Shown: positions 1 through 8,564, counted from the first letter of the stretch. The stretch is DNA of 23,623 bases from JAKFWF01 sp031365375 (GCA_031365375.1 JANLXZ010000420.1:1-23623), one strand, 5' to 3'. The notes: a model not told the origin generated them from the letters alone. A program made the numbers and translations.

Positions 1-1
1 G

Positions 2-187
2 TACCACTGCATCCGCAATCGCATGTGGCGCCAAGCGCCTTTTTCTTCGCGCTTCGAGATGCTGTCGAAAGTGGCCGCTATTGCGGCGCGGCAACCGTTC
101 GATCGTGTAACCTTGAAGCTGGTGGCAACAGCTGTCCGCCATGGCCCCGCGACGCAACGAAGCGAAACTTCCGACGATAGCCGGTAA
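2..187 (+). CDS. C-terminal fragment of an unidentified protein, possibly a family 2 glycosyltransferase
   Basis: The gene enters from the left edge and ends at TAA 185-187. Only the last 61 residues are visible. All three forward frames are open here, but this one has the best GC-rich third positions and a protein-like composition: YHCIRNRMWRQAP near the left edge, then a basic, partly helical tail containing SRFEMLSKVAAIA and FDRVTLKLVATAVRHGP. A YxxxRNR-type segment followed by a helical tail resembles the ends of family 2 glycosyltransferases such as rhamnosyltransferases, but that is a weak inference. It converges on the enoyl-CoA hydratase with only 14 bases between the two stop codons and no clear terminator. 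Confidence 0.5.
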   Translation, partial: YHCIRNRMWRQAPFSSRFEMLSKVAAIAARQPFDRVTLKLVATAVRHGPATQRSETSDDSR

Positions 188-201
188 GCATTTCGCGCTG
201 C

Positions 202-996
202 TCATTTCCCCTTGAAGTCGGGTTTGCGTTTTTCGTTGAACGACTTGATGCCTTCGATCCGGTCTTCGGTCCCGACCGTTCGGTTATAGGCTTCGATTTC
301 AAAGGAGTAGCCGTTCGAGCGATCGAGGTCGGTAGCCTTGTCGATCGAGCGCTTGGCCTGGCGCACGGCGATCGGCGCGTTTGACGCGATGCGTGTGGCG
401 GTGGCGATCACCTCGGCCATGAGCTGCGCGCCGGGTAATACGCGGTTGGCGAGCCCCCAAGCCAAAGCATCGGCTGCACTGAACGGCTGAGCCGACAGTA
501 TGACTTCCTTCGCGCGTCGCACTCCCACTGCGCGTGGCATGTTCTGCGTGCCCATGGCGCCCGGGATGATGCCGAGTGCGACTTCTGTCTGGGCAAAGCG
601 CGCGTGGTCGGCGGCGTAAATAAAATCGCACGCCATCGCCAGTTCGCAGCCACCGGCGTAGGCCGCGCCGTTAACCGCGGCAATGATCGGCAACGGGCAG
701 TCCAGCATCGCGCGGATCGTCTGCTCGACGATGGCATGCTGGCGGCGCCACGTGGCATCGGTCATGCCGTTGCGCTCTTTGAGGTCGGCGCCGGCGCAGA
801 ACGCTCTCTCGCCAGCACCGGTGAGGACGAGGCAACGAGCCGCGCTCGGCTCGACGTAGTATTGGGCGAAACAGTCGCGCAGTTCCTCCATCATCGTCGT
901 ATTCATCGAGTTCATGGCGGCCGGACGGTTCATCGTGACCACCGTCACGTGGGGGACCGGTTCGGTAAGTGTGAGCGTTTCGAAATTGGTTTTCAT
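202..996 (-). CDS. Enoyl-CoA hydratase/isomerase family protein (crotonase fold)
   Basis: This 264-residue protein has the normal single-domain crotonase length. The oxyanion-hole segment FCAGADLKER lies near residues 66-75. Both glutamates used by classical hydratases are present: Glu118 in AGGCELAMACD and Glu138 in QTEVALGIIPG. It is therefore probably a true hydratase rather than a family member that has lost one acid. Such enzymes add water to trans-2-enoyl-CoA in beta-oxidation-like or aromatic/terpenoid catabolism; the substrate cannot be read from sequence. The ATG at 994-996 is preceded by a purine-rich GGGAAGCGAG that is a little distant. It diverges from the acyl-CoA ligase at 1108, so the 111 bases between them probably hold both promoters, and the pair could act on the same acyl group: ligase first, hydratase later. 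Confidence 0.9.
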   Translation of the reverse strand: MKTNFETLTLTEPVPHVTVVTMNRPAAMNSMNTTMMEELRDCFAQYYVEPSAARCLVLTGAGERAFCAGADLKERNGMTDATWRRQHAIVEQTIRAMLDCPLPIIAAVNGAAYAGGCELAMACDFIYAADHARFAQTEVALGIIPGAMGTQNMPRAVGVRRAKEVILSAQPFSAADALAWGLANRVLPGAQLMAEVIATATRIASNAPIAVRQAKRSIDKATDLDRSNGYSFEIEAYNRTVGTEDRIEGIKSFNEKRKPDFKGK

Positions 997-1107
997 AACT
1001 TGATCTCGCTTCCCGCAGGTCTGCTCTCAATGTATGCGTTGTTGCCGGGTGTCAGCGCAAATGGCAAGTTCGCGGCGCATTTTCCCTTTAACCGGTTTGA
1101 ACCACTG

Positions 1108-2634
1108 ATGAATCTTTCTCGCACATTGCAGACCGTCGCGCGCCATATGGGCCAAGCGCCGGCGATCACGTTCGAGGGAAGGCAGTTGACCTATGCGGCG
1201 TTCGAACATCAGGCGGCGACGATCGCCGGCGCGCTGCTAAATCGACACGGGTTAAAGGCCGGCGCTCGCGTCGCGCTGATCATGGAAAATTGTCTAGAAT
1301 TCCTGCCGGCTCTCTACGGCATCTGGCGGGCGGGTCTTTGTGCCGTTCCGGTCAACGCCAAGCTGCACGCGAAGGAGATGGCCTGGATCGTTGGTGACAG
1401 CGATGCAAAGCTGGTGCTGGCGTCATCTGAGATCGCGGGCAAATTGGCGTCTTTATCCGAGCAAGTTTGGCCGCCAACGATCGTCGCTCGCACGCGCGAC
1501 TGGATGTCGATGTTGTTTGCCGATCCAATCGTGCACGCCCCCGCCGATCCTGATGAAGAAGCCTGGATCTTCTATACGAGTGGGACAACTGGTCGGCCGA
1601 AGGGTGCCATCCTCACCCACCGCAATTTGCTGTTTGCCGCGCACGCCTACTACGCCGACATCGATTTTATCGACCATCGCGATTGCATGGTGCATGCAGC
1701 TCCCCTGACGCATGGCGCGGGGCTTTATGCGCTGGCGCACATCGCGCGGGGGGCGCATCAGATCGTGTTCCCATCATTTGAGCCGGAGCAGATCTTCGAT
1801 GCGCTAGCGACCCGCCAAAATGTTTCGATGTTTGCCGCCCCGACCATGGTGGTGCGGTTGCTGGCCGATTCGAAAGCGGGAGCGAGCGATGTGAGTGGTC
1901 TTAAAACCATCGCTTATGGTGGCGCGCCAATGTATGTCGCCGACCTCAAGCGGGGCATCGAGCTCTTCGGCGCGAAATTCTTCCAAGTTTATGGGCAGGG
2001 TGAATCACCGATGACGATCACCGGGCTCACCAAGGCACTCCATGCCGATACGGCTCATCCCGACTATGAAATGCGACTTGGCTCGGCTGGCATCGCGCGC
2101 ACCGGCACCGCCTTCAAAATTGTCGACGATGCGGGCAAAGATATTCCATTCGGCGAGATCGGGGAGATCATCACTAAGAGTGATTGCGTGATGAAAGGCT
2201 ATTGGAAAAACGCCGAAGCCAACAAAAGAGCATTGCGCGACGGCTGGTTATGGACCGGGGATCTCGGTTCCGTCGATGCATCGGGTTTCCTGACCATCAA
2301 GGACCGCTCGAAGGATTTGATCATTTCGGGGGGCTCAAACATTTATCCGCGAGAAATTGAAGAGGTGCTGCTGACCCACAAAAGCGTGCTCGAATGTGGC
2401 GTCACCAGCCGCCCCCACGCCGAGTGGGGCGAAGAAGTCATCGCCTTCGTGGTCAAGCGGCCGGACATGGATGTGAGCGAAGCCGAACTCGATCAGTTAT
2501 GTTTGGATAACATCGCCCGCTTCAAACGTCCGAAGAGCTACCGCTTTGTCGAGCGGCTGCCGAAAAATAACTACGGCAAGATCCTGAAGACCGAACTGCG
2601 CGACTGGCTGAGAGCTGAGACATCCAATGCGTGA
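1108..2634 (+). CDS. AMP-forming acyl-CoA synthetase/ligase (ANL superfamily)
   Basis: This 508-residue enzyme should activate a carboxylic acid with ATP and CoA. The P-loop YTSGTTGRPKG is at residues 156-166, the adenine motif YGQGES at 295-300, WTGDLG at 382-387, the hinge region KDRSKDLIISGGSNIYPREIEE around 398-418, and the catalytic lysine is Lys491 in NNYGKILK. The frame stays open far upstream, antisense to the hydratase gene. I chose ATG 1108 because MNLSRTLQTVARHMGQAPAI matches the usual start of the family; ATG 1030 is an alternative and neither has a strong ribosome binding site. The stop is 37 bases before the kinase gene, so it probably heads the 1108-5344 operon. The substrate is unknown: a medium-chain, aryl or hydroxy acid would all fit. 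Confidence 0.9.
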   Translation: MNLSRTLQTVARHMGQAPAITFEGRQLTYAAFEHQAATIAGALLNRHGLKAGARVALIMENCLEFLPALYGIWRAGLCAVPVNAKLHAKEMAWIVGDSDAKLVLASSEIAGKLASLSEQVWPPTIVARTRDWMSMLFADPIVHAPADPDEEAWIFYTSGTTGRPKGAILTHRNLLFAAHAYYADIDFIDHRDCMVHAAPLTHGAGLYALAHIARGAHQIVFPSFEPEQIFDALATRQNVSMFAAPTMVVRLLADSKAGASDVSGLKTIAYGGAPMYVADLKRGIELFGAKFFQVYGQGESPMTITGLTKALHADTAHPDYEMRLGSAGIARTGTAFKIVDDAGKDIPFGEIGEIITKSDCVMKGYWKNAEANKRALRDGWLWTGDLGSVDASGFLTIKDRSKDLIISGGSNIYPREIEEVLLTHKSVLECGVTSRPHAEWGEEVIAFVVKRPDMDVSEAELDQLCLDNIARFKRPKSYRFVERLPKNNYGKILKTELRDWLRAETSNA

Positions 2635-2671
2635 TGATCGTTACCCAAACCTTTTCGAAGCGGAGGCTTGA

Positions 2672-3937
2672 ATGCTGCTCGGCTGTATCGCTGACGATCT
2701 GACCGGCGCCACCGATCTGGCGCTGATGTTGACCCGTGCTGGCATGCGCACCGTGCAAGTGATGGGCGTGCCTGATGCGGAGGCGGATTTCGAGGGCTTC
2801 GATGCTGTAGTGGTGGCGCTCAAATCACGCACCAATCCGTCAAGCGAAGCCGTTGCTTGGTCGTTGCGCACGGCGGATGTGCTGCTAGCCCACGGCGCGA
2901 AACAGATATTTTTCAAGTATTGTTCGACGTTCGACTCGACCGACCAGGGCAACATTGGTCCGGTGGCGGAAGCGCTGATCGAAATGCTTGGCGACGAGAT
3001 TGGCCTTGCTTGTCCGGCTTTCCCGGCAAATAAGCGGTCGATCTATTTGGGCAATCTGTTCGTCGGCGAGGTGCCGCTCGCCGAAAGCCCGATGAAAGAT
3101 AACCCGCTTACGCCGATGCGCGATTCAAACCTTGTTCGCGTGCTGCAAGGCCAAACCAAGTTACCTGTCGGGCTGATACCGTTCGCGATAGTTGATCAAG
3201 GCCGGGCCGTCATCGCCAACGCCTTCAATGCACTGAGTGCTGCGGGCAAGCGGTTCTGCGTCGTCGACGCGATCACCGATCAGCACCTGATGGAGATTGG
3301 TGCGGCAGCGGCCGACCACAAACTGATTACCGGTGGGTCGGGTGTCGCGATGGGGCTGCCGGCGAATTTTATCGCACAAGGCCTGATGAAGGCTACGACG
3401 GGCACCAAGCGCATGGTTGCGCCGAAAGGCCGCCAGCTCATTATTTCGGGCAGCTGCTCGGAGGCGACGCGCGGTCAGGTAAAAGCGGCGATTGCTGCTG
3501 GCATCCCTGCATTCGAAGTCGATGCGTGCGCAATCGGCCAGGGGAAGCTCGGTGCCGACGAGATTGTTGCCTGGTCCCGGAAACAGCCGACCAGCGCCCC
3601 CATCCTCATCTTCTCCAGTGCCGAACCTGCGCGGGTCGCCGAAATCCAAAAAGAGTTTGGCCGCGATGAAGCTGGCGCCATGGTCGAGCGGGTGTTGGCT
3701 GCGGCTGCCAAGGCTTTGTGCGCGGATGGCTTCACGCGTGTCATCGTCGCCGGTGGCGAGACATCGGGCGCCGTTGTAGCAGCGTTGGGTGTTGGCGCCA
3801 TCGAGATCGGACCGGAGATCGCGCCCGGGGTGCCGTGGACGCTCAGCCGTGACGGTCAACCGCTGGCGTTGGCGCTCAAGTCCGGCAACTTCGGCGGTCC
3901 TGATTTCTTCCTGTCGGCCTGGGACCACCTGGCATGA
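2672..3937 (+). CDS. otnK: Four-carbon acid sugar kinase, OtnK-like (former DUF1537)
   Basis: The 421 residues match the two-domain acid-sugar kinase family. The N-terminal substrate domain opens with IADDLTGATDLA (residues 6-17) and carries KYCSTFDSTDQGNIGP further on. The C-terminal nucleotide domain has GGSGVAMGL, IISGSCSEATRGQ, VAGGETSGAVV and a terminal LKSGNFGGPDFF. Characterised members phosphorylate 3-oxo-tetronates (oxidised threonate or erythronate) at O4. A strong GGAGG at 2662-2666 sits just before the ATG, and the stop overlaps the next start in an ATGA. Fusion to or overlap with a class II aldolase-type decarboxylase is the usual context, which supports OtnK over other kinases of the family. 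The exact sugar acid and stereochemistry cannot be read from sequence. Confidence 0.88.
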   Translation: MLLGCIADDLTGATDLALMLTRAGMRTVQVMGVPDAEADFEGFDAVVVALKSRTNPSSEAVAWSLRTADVLLAHGAKQIFFKYCSTFDSTDQGNIGPVAEALIEMLGDEIGLACPAFPANKRSIYLGNLFVGEVPLAESPMKDNPLTPMRDSNLVRVLQGQTKLPVGLIPFAIVDQGRAVIANAFNALSAAGKRFCVVDAITDQHLMEIGAAAADHKLITGGSGVAMGLPANFIAQGLMKATTGTKRMVAPKGRQLIISGSCSEATRGQVKAAIAAGIPAFEVDACAIGQGKLGADEIVAWSRKQPTSAPILIFSSAEPARVAEIQKEFGRDEAGAMVERVLAAAAKALCADGFTRVIVAGGETSGAVVAALGVGAIEIGPEIAPGVPWTLSRDGQPLALALKSGNFGGPDFFLSAWDHLA

Positions 3938-4572
3938 AAGCCGAAAGCCGACAGCGTGACCTGATTGTGGAGACCGGGGCGTCGCTGTTTAATCGCGGGC
4001 TAACGCACGGCTCGACCGGCAATATCTCAGTGCGCCTTGAAGATGGCGGCTGGCTCATGACGCCGACTGGATCGTCGCTCGGCACGCTCGATCCGAAACG
4101 CTTATCCAAGCTCGATGAACACGGCAATCTCATCTCTGGCGATGCGGCCACCAAGGAAGCGTTTCTGCATACCACGATGTACGCACACCGCCCGCGCGCC
4201 GGTGCGGTTGTGCATTTGCATTCGACGCACTCGGTGGCGGTGAGCTGCATCCATGGGGTAGATCACGTCGATTGCCTGCCGCCGATCACCGCCTATTACG
4301 CGATGCGGATTGGTACGCTGCCAATCGTGCCATACTTCCCGCCGGGTGATGCGGCGTTGGCCGATGCCGTGGGGAAACTCGCCGGCAAGCATCACGCCGT
4401 GCTGCTGGCCAATCATGGACCGGTCGTGGCTGGTTCGACGCTGGCTGCTGCGACCGATGCTATCGAAGAACTCGAGGAGACGGCGAAGTTATTTCTTATG
4501 TTGCGGCGGGAACACCTTCGGCCATTAACGCCGGACCAAGTTTCAGAACTCAAACAGCGCTATCCGACCTAA
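3934..4572 (+). CDS. otnC: 3-oxo-tetronate 4-phosphate decarboxylase-like class II aldolase (OtnC-like)
   Basis: The 212 residues have the length and motifs of the class II aldolase/adducin fold: GSTGNIS at 26-32 for phosphate binding, Glu75 in TKEAF as the likely catalytic acid, and a zinc site made of His94 and His96 in HLHSTH plus His161 in ANHGPV. The start overlaps the kinase stop (ATGA at 3934-3937), so the two are translationally coupled. In known pathways this enzyme decarboxylates the kinase product to dihydroxyacetone phosphate, feeding lower glycolysis. The same fold also includes fuculose-phosphate aldolase and ribulose-5-phosphate epimerase, but the coupled OtnK-type kinase makes the decarboxylase role the best reading. 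Confidence 0.85.
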   Translation: MKAESRQRDLIVETGASLFNRGLTHGSTGNISVRLEDGGWLMTPTGSSLGTLDPKRLSKLDEHGNLISGDAATKEAFLHTTMYAHRPRAGAVVHLHSTHSVAVSCIHGVDHVDCLPPITAYYAMRIGTLPIVPYFPPGDAALADAVGKLAGKHHAVLLANHGPVVAGSTLAAATDAIEELEETAKLFLMLRREHLRPLTPDQVSELKQRYPT

Positions 4573-4597
4573 ACAAGCACCTCAGGGAGTTTTCGCC

Positions 4598-5344
4598 ATG
4601 AACAATATCGACCTCAAAGGTTGCGTCGCGGTCGTCACGGGTGGTGCGCAAGGCTTCGGCCGCGCCATCACCGAACGTTTTGTCGCGTCCGGCGCCAAGG
4701 TCGCAATCTGGGATCGCGACACGGCGCTCGCCGAAAAAACCGCCAGGGAGATCGGCGAAGCGGTTCAAGTGTTCGCGTGTGACGTTTCGGAATTGGCACC
4801 CGCCGAAGCTGCCCGCGACGCGACGCTGAAGGCATTCGGCAAGATCGATATTCTGGTCAACAACGCTGGTATTGCCGGTGCCAATGCGACGACTTGGGAT
4901 ACGACGGTCGACGAATGGCGCAAGGTTATGAAGATCAACCTCGATGGCCCCTTCATTTGCTCGAAGGCGGTGGTGCCGACGATGATCAAACAGAAGTACG
5001 GGCGGATCGTGAACATCGCCTCGATTGCCGGCAAGGAGGGCAACCCGAATGCCGCGCACTACTCTGCATCGAAAGCGGGCGTGATCGCGCTGACAAAGTC
5101 GCTGGGCAAGGAGTTGGCGTCCTACGACATTGCCGTCAACGCCGTGACGCCAGCCGCTGCCAAGACCGCCATCTTCGATCAGATCACGCAGCAGCACATC
5201 GACTTCATGCTGTCGAAGATCCCGCGCAACCGCTTTGTCAAGGTCGAGGAGCTGGCGGCAATGGTCGCTTGGCTATCATCTGCCGACAACTCGTTCACGA
5301 CCGGCGCCGTGTTCGATATCTCTGGTGGCCGCGCTACTTATTAG
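4598..5344 (+). CDS. Short-chain dehydrogenase/reductase (SDR), classical type
   Basis: This 248-residue Rossmann enzyme has the classical SDR set: TGGAQGFG at residues 14-21, NNAG at 88-91, catalytic Ser142 in NIASIAG, and Tyr155-Lys159 in YSASK. Asp39 at the end of the second strand (AIWDRD) favours NAD over NADP. The ATG follows CAGGGAG with good spacing and lies 25 bases after the decarboxylase stop. Similar proteins are annotated as 3-oxoacyl-ACP reductase or gluconate/sorbitol dehydrogenase. By position it may oxidise the sugar acid to the 3-oxo compound used by the kinase, a job done by the LtnD family (beta-hydroxyacid dehydrogenases) in described pathways; no LtnD or isomerase gene is in this window. 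That role is inference. Confidence 0.88.
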   Translation: MNNIDLKGCVAVVTGGAQGFGRAITERFVASGAKVAIWDRDTALAEKTAREIGEAVQVFACDVSELAPAEAARDATLKAFGKIDILVNNAGIAGANATTWDTTVDEWRKVMKINLDGPFICSKAVVPTMIKQKYGRIVNIASIAGKEGNPNAAHYSASKAGVIALTKSLGKELASYDIAVNAVTPAAAKTAIFDQITQQHIDFMLSKIPRNRFVKVEELAAMVAWLSSADNSFTTGAVFDISGGRATY

Positions 5345-5421
5345 TAGTCGCATTCGACTCTGCTTCGCGCGACCACTTGGGAGGCCCTTGCGGGGGAGCC
5401 GGCCGGATGTGACGGGCCATA

Positions 5422-5453
5422 TTGATCGCGCGCCGGCTGCAGCGCGCGACCAA
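5422..5453. terminator. Strong hairpin between convergent genes, likely bidirectional terminator
   Basis: A 12-base stem (5422-5433 against 5442-5453, TTGATCGCGCGC with GCGCGCGACCAA) encloses an 8-base loop. The only mismatch is A:C on the plus strand, which becomes a U:G wobble in a minus-strand transcript, and one more A-T pair extends the stem outward. It lies between the dehydrogenase stop (5344) and the amidase stop (5456), where a shared terminator is expected. Neither side has a long U tract, so it may slow or protect transcripts instead of giving classic intrinsic termination. Confidence 0.55.
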
Positions 5454-5455
5454 TG

Positions 5456-6778
5456 TCAGTCCGCGTAGCGCTCTGCCAACCAGCGGGCCGTACGCAGCAG
5501 TCGACCATCGTCGCGGCGTGCGCCGACAAGCTGCACGCCGATCGGCAGGCCATCGGCTTCCAGGATCGGCACATTCACGCACGGGTTTCCGAGATAGGTC
5601 CACGGTGCGTTGAAAATCGGATTGCCAGTCGATGCGAGTGTCTTCGGCGCCGGTCCCGTCGATGAAGGCGTCAGGATCGCAGCATACGAGGTGAGCATGA
5701 GGTCGATCCGGCGGGCTGCGTCCTCGCGCGCGTTGATGGCGCTCAAGTAGGCCTCGGCACTGACTTTTCGACCAGCTTCGATGCGCGTCCGCAAGGCGGG
5801 GCTGATGGCATCACCTGCTTGATCGGCCAGAGCGCCGTAATAGGCTGCGTTTTCGCCAGATTGAACGATCCCGGCATTCGCGGATACGGTTTCGAGCGAC
5901 GGCATGTCGACCACTTCGACCTGATCGCCCAGGTCGGCAATCAGTTCGGCAAAGGCATCCTTGGTCACCTGATCGGTGAGACCCCACGCCGGCGTCCTGA
6001 TGTACGCGAACAGAGGTTTCACCGGCACCTTCTCGGCGGCGGCCCGAACGAAGTTCGGCCGGCTGCGCTGGTAACTGCCAGGGTCACGCGGGTCGTGAGC
6101 CGAAAGTGCGTCGGCGATCAATGCAAGATCTTCGACAGAGCGGCCGTAAACGCCAACGGTGTCGAGTGTGTGCGATTGCATGGTGACGCCGGTGCGCGAG
6201 ATCAGCCCGAACGTCGGCTTCAATGCAAATATGCCGCAGAACGAGGCGGGCCGGATCACCGATCCACCGGTTTGCGTCCCGAGCGCCAGCGGAAACATGT
6301 GATCAGCGACGCCAGCTGCCGAGCCCGACGACGATCCACCCGGCGTGTGCCCGAGATTGTGCGGATTGCACGTGGCCCCGGGTGTCGTCGATGCCATCTC
6401 CGTTGTCACCGTTTTGCCGATGATGATGGCGCCGGCATCGCGTAGGGCAGCAATACAGGCGGCATCCTCAGCTGGCTGGCGGCCCTTGTAGAAATCGCAG
6501 CCATTCTGCGTCGGCATATCTGCGGTATCGATGATATCCTTGATGCCGACCGGCAAACCATTGAGCGGCCCCACGCCCTTGCCGGACTTACGGGCCACAT
6601 CCGCCGCGCGTGCCTGCGCCAGCGCGTGTTCTGGATCAAGATGGGCAAATGCTTTCACCTCGGCTTCGCGTTTGGCGATGTGATCGAGACACGCCCTCGT
6701 CAGTTGTTCCGAGGTGATGTCGGAGCTGTTGAGGCGTTTCATGGCGGCGGTAGCGGTCAGACGGGCAAGGTCGGTCAC
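5456..6778 (-). CDS. Amidase-signature hydrolase, malonamidase E2-like
   Basis: This 440-residue amidase-signature enzyme has the Ser-cisSer-Lys triad: Lys80 in GIKDIIDT, Ser149 in PGGSSSGSAAG and Ser173 in GTQTGGSVIRPA. The gaps between the three (69 and 24 residues) match those I recall for Bradyrhizobium malonamidase E2 (Lys62, Ser131, Ser155). Arg176 in SVIRPA sits where that enzyme uses an arginine to hold the substrate carboxylate. The C-terminal TLASTGNP and LGNPCVNVP segments are also of that type. I chose GTG 6778 because GGAG lies 8 bases upstream; a TTG at 6799 would add seven residues. It diverges from matB, so the substrate may be malonamate, giving malonate and ammonia. Other amidases share the fold, so the substrate is inferred. 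Confidence 0.85.
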   Translation of the reverse strand: MTDLARLTATAAMKRLNSSDITSEQLTRACLDHIAKREAEVKAFAHLDPEHALAQARAADVARKSGKGVGPLNGLPVGIKDIIDTADMPTQNGCDFYKGRQPAEDAACIAALRDAGAIIIGKTVTTEMASTTPGATCNPHNLGHTPGGSSSGSAAGVADHMFPLALGTQTGGSVIRPASFCGIFALKPTFGLISRTGVTMQSHTLDTVGVYGRSVEDLALIADALSAHDPRDPGSYQRSRPNFVRAAAEKVPVKPLFAYIRTPAWGLTDQVTKDAFAELIADLGDQVEVVDMPSLETVSANAGIVQSGENAAYYGALADQAGDAISPALRTRIEAGRKVSAEAYLSAINAREDAARRIDLMLTSYAAILTPSSTGPAPKTLASTGNPIFNAPWTYLGNPCVNVPILEADGLPIGVQLVGARRDDGRLLRTARWLAERYAD

Positions 6779-6911
6779 AAGGGTATCTCCAACTGGCAAG
6801 GCGATTTGGATTGCACAACGTCGCCCGAAAGTTTGCTCAACACAACCGCTGTGTCATGCAAAACGAGCTTCGCAGCAAGTGTAGTATTCGACAAATGCCC
6901 GACCGGTTTAT

Positions 6912-6939
6912 TTGACGGCCTTTCATCTGATCCTGTAAC
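6912..6939 (+). promoter_or_regulatory. Candidate sigma-70 promoter for matB
   Basis: TTGACG (6912-6917) and TGTAAC (6934-6939) are spaced by 16 bases and lie 35 bases before the matB start. The rest of the 196-base divergent region holds a small dyad, ACACA-accgc-TGTGT at 6840-6854, that could be a regulator site shared with the amidase. These are eye matches only. Confidence 0.35.
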
Positions 6940-6974
6940 GATCGCCGGCAAGAACTAAACAAGGAAATATAGTC

Positions 6975-8504
6975 ATGCTTGGTAATGCCAACCTCTACGC
7001 CAGTTTCGAGAAAAATTTTGCGGAGCGGCCGTCGCAGGTGGCGTTTGCCGTCAACGACGGTGTGACGATCACTTACGCCAAACTCGGTGATGAGATTTCC
7101 CGGATGGCGAATGCATTGGTGTCGCGGGGTGTAAAACCCGGCGATCGGGTGATGGCACAAGTCGAAAAATCGATTGAGAATGTATTACTCTATTTGGCTT
7201 GTCTCAAAGTTGGTGCGGTGTTCAATCCGCTCAACACCGCTTATACTTCGACTGAACTCGAGTATTTCATCGGCGATGCGTTGCCGCAATTGCTCGTTGT
7301 CGATCCCTCCAAACATGCCGATCTGCAACCGATAGCCGCCAAGGCCGGCGTCGCGCACGCCGACACGATGGATCAGCAGGGCCGCGGGTCACTTGCAACA
7401 CTAGCTGCTTCGCAGAAAACTTCGCATGAAACCGTCGCCCGCAGTGCCGACGATTTGGCAGCGCTTCTTTACACCTCGGGCACGACCGGGCGGTCTAAAG
7501 GTGCGATGATCACCCACCTTAACTTGTCGTCCAATGCTCTGACCCTGCAGCGATACTGGGGATTTAACTCGGACGACGTGCTGTTGCACGCCCTGCCGAT
7601 CTTCCACGTGCATGGCTTGTTCGTCGCCATCAATACGTCGTTGCTGTCTGGCGCGAAGATGATCTGGATGCCGAAATTCGAGCTCGCCGCCGTTCTGCGG
7701 GAGCTGCCGCAAGCAACCGTCATGATGGGTGTGCCGACATTCTACACCCGGCTTCTCGGTGACAAATCGTTCGGCCCTGCCCACTGCGGGAATATGCGAT
7801 TGTTTATTTCCGGTTCGGCGCCATTGCTCGCAGAGACTCATGTCGAGTTCGAGGCGCGAACAGGACACAAGATCCTAGAGCGTTACGGCATGACGGAAAC
7901 CGGGATGATCACATCAAATCCGTATCAAGGTGGCGAACGGTTGGCCGGTACGGTCGGCTACCCCCTGCCTGACGTTTCGGTCCGGATTGCCGGCGAAGGC
8001 GGCAAGGCTTTGCCAGCAGGCGAGGTTGGCGTGCTCGAAGTCAAAGGACCGAATGTTTTTAAAGGCTATTGGAATAATCCCGAGAAGACGGCTGAAGAGT
8101 TTCGGGCAGACGGCTATTTCGTCAGCGGTGATCTCTCGGTAATGGCAATCGACGGCCGCATTAGCATCGTCGGGCGCGCCAAGGATCTGATTATCACCGG
8201 TGGCTTTAATGTCTATCCGAAGGAGATCGAGGACGAGCTCAACGCGCTGCCGGGCGTTGCGGAGTCCGCCGTGATAGGCGTCGCACATCCCGACTTCGGC
8301 GAGGGCGTGGTTGCCGTAGTCACGCCGTTGCCGAATGCTAAACTGCAAACCGAAGCGGAAATCATCGCGCACCTTGCCGCCCGATTGGCGAAATTCAAAC
8401 TTCCCAAGCACGTGTTTCAGCTGAATGATCTGCCCCGTAATGCCATGGGCAAGGTGCAGAAGGCCGAATTGCGTAACCTCTACGGCAAAACATTTGCGAA
8501 ATGA
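6975..8504 (+). CDS. matB: Malonyl-CoA synthetase (MatB-like)
   Basis: The 509 residues match rhizobial MatB along the whole length, including AQVEKSIENVLLYLACLKVG, FNPLNTAYT near 83-91, LHALPIFHVHGLFVA, MGVPTFYTRLL, RLFISGSAPLLAETH and LERYGMTET. The ANL core motifs are the P-loop YTSGTTGRSKG (166-176), SGDLS (384-388) and catalytic Lys493 in NAMGKVQKAE. The enzyme makes malonyl-CoA from malonate, ATP and CoA in the cytoplasm. AAGGA precedes the ATG at good spacing. The usual partners matA (decarboxylase), matC (transporter) and matR are absent here; instead the divergent neighbour is a malonamidase-like amidase. Methylmalonate is an alternative substrate for the family. Confidence 0.9.
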   Translation: MLGNANLYASFEKNFAERPSQVAFAVNDGVTITYAKLGDEISRMANALVSRGVKPGDRVMAQVEKSIENVLLYLACLKVGAVFNPLNTAYTSTELEYFIGDALPQLLVVDPSKHADLQPIAAKAGVAHADTMDQQGRGSLATLAASQKTSHETVARSADDLAALLYTSGTTGRSKGAMITHLNLSSNALTLQRYWGFNSDDVLLHALPIFHVHGLFVAINTSLLSGAKMIWMPKFELAAVLRELPQATVMMGVPTFYTRLLGDKSFGPAHCGNMRLFISGSAPLLAETHVEFEARTGHKILERYGMTETGMITSNPYQGGERLAGTVGYPLPDVSVRIAGEGGKALPAGEVGVLEVKGPNVFKGYWNNPEKTAEEFRADGYFVSGDLSVMAIDGRISIVGRAKDLIITGGFNVYPKEIEDELNALPGVAESAVIGVAHPDFGEGVVAVVTPLPNAKLQTEAEIIAHLAARLAKFKLPKHVFQLNDLPRNAMGKVQKAELRNLYGKTFAK

Positions 8505-8534
8505 CGGTTTCGTCGATGCAACCGCCAGCAATTG

Positions 8535-8564
8535 TTGGACTTTTGTGGGTTTTACGGCTTTATC
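8535..8564 (+). promoter_or_regulatory. Candidate promoter upstream of the GTPase/kinase gene set
   Basis: TTGGAC (8535-8540) and TTTATC (8559-8564) are 18 bases apart in the 128-base gap after matB, 68 bases before the first gene of the set. A short stem CCAGC-AATT-GTTGG (8525-8538) followed by ACTTTT overlaps the -35 and could end matB transcripts. Both are weak visual matches; read-through from matB is also possible. Confidence 0.28.

Noticed and set aside
604..1107. Upstream extension of the acyl-CoA ligase frame
   Set aside because: It is antisense to the enoyl-CoA hydratase gene, and the family's N-terminus begins at ATG 1108.
3161..3928. Open frame of 255 codons on the minus strand
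   Set aside because: It is a shadow of the OtnK-type kinase gene with no recognisable motif.
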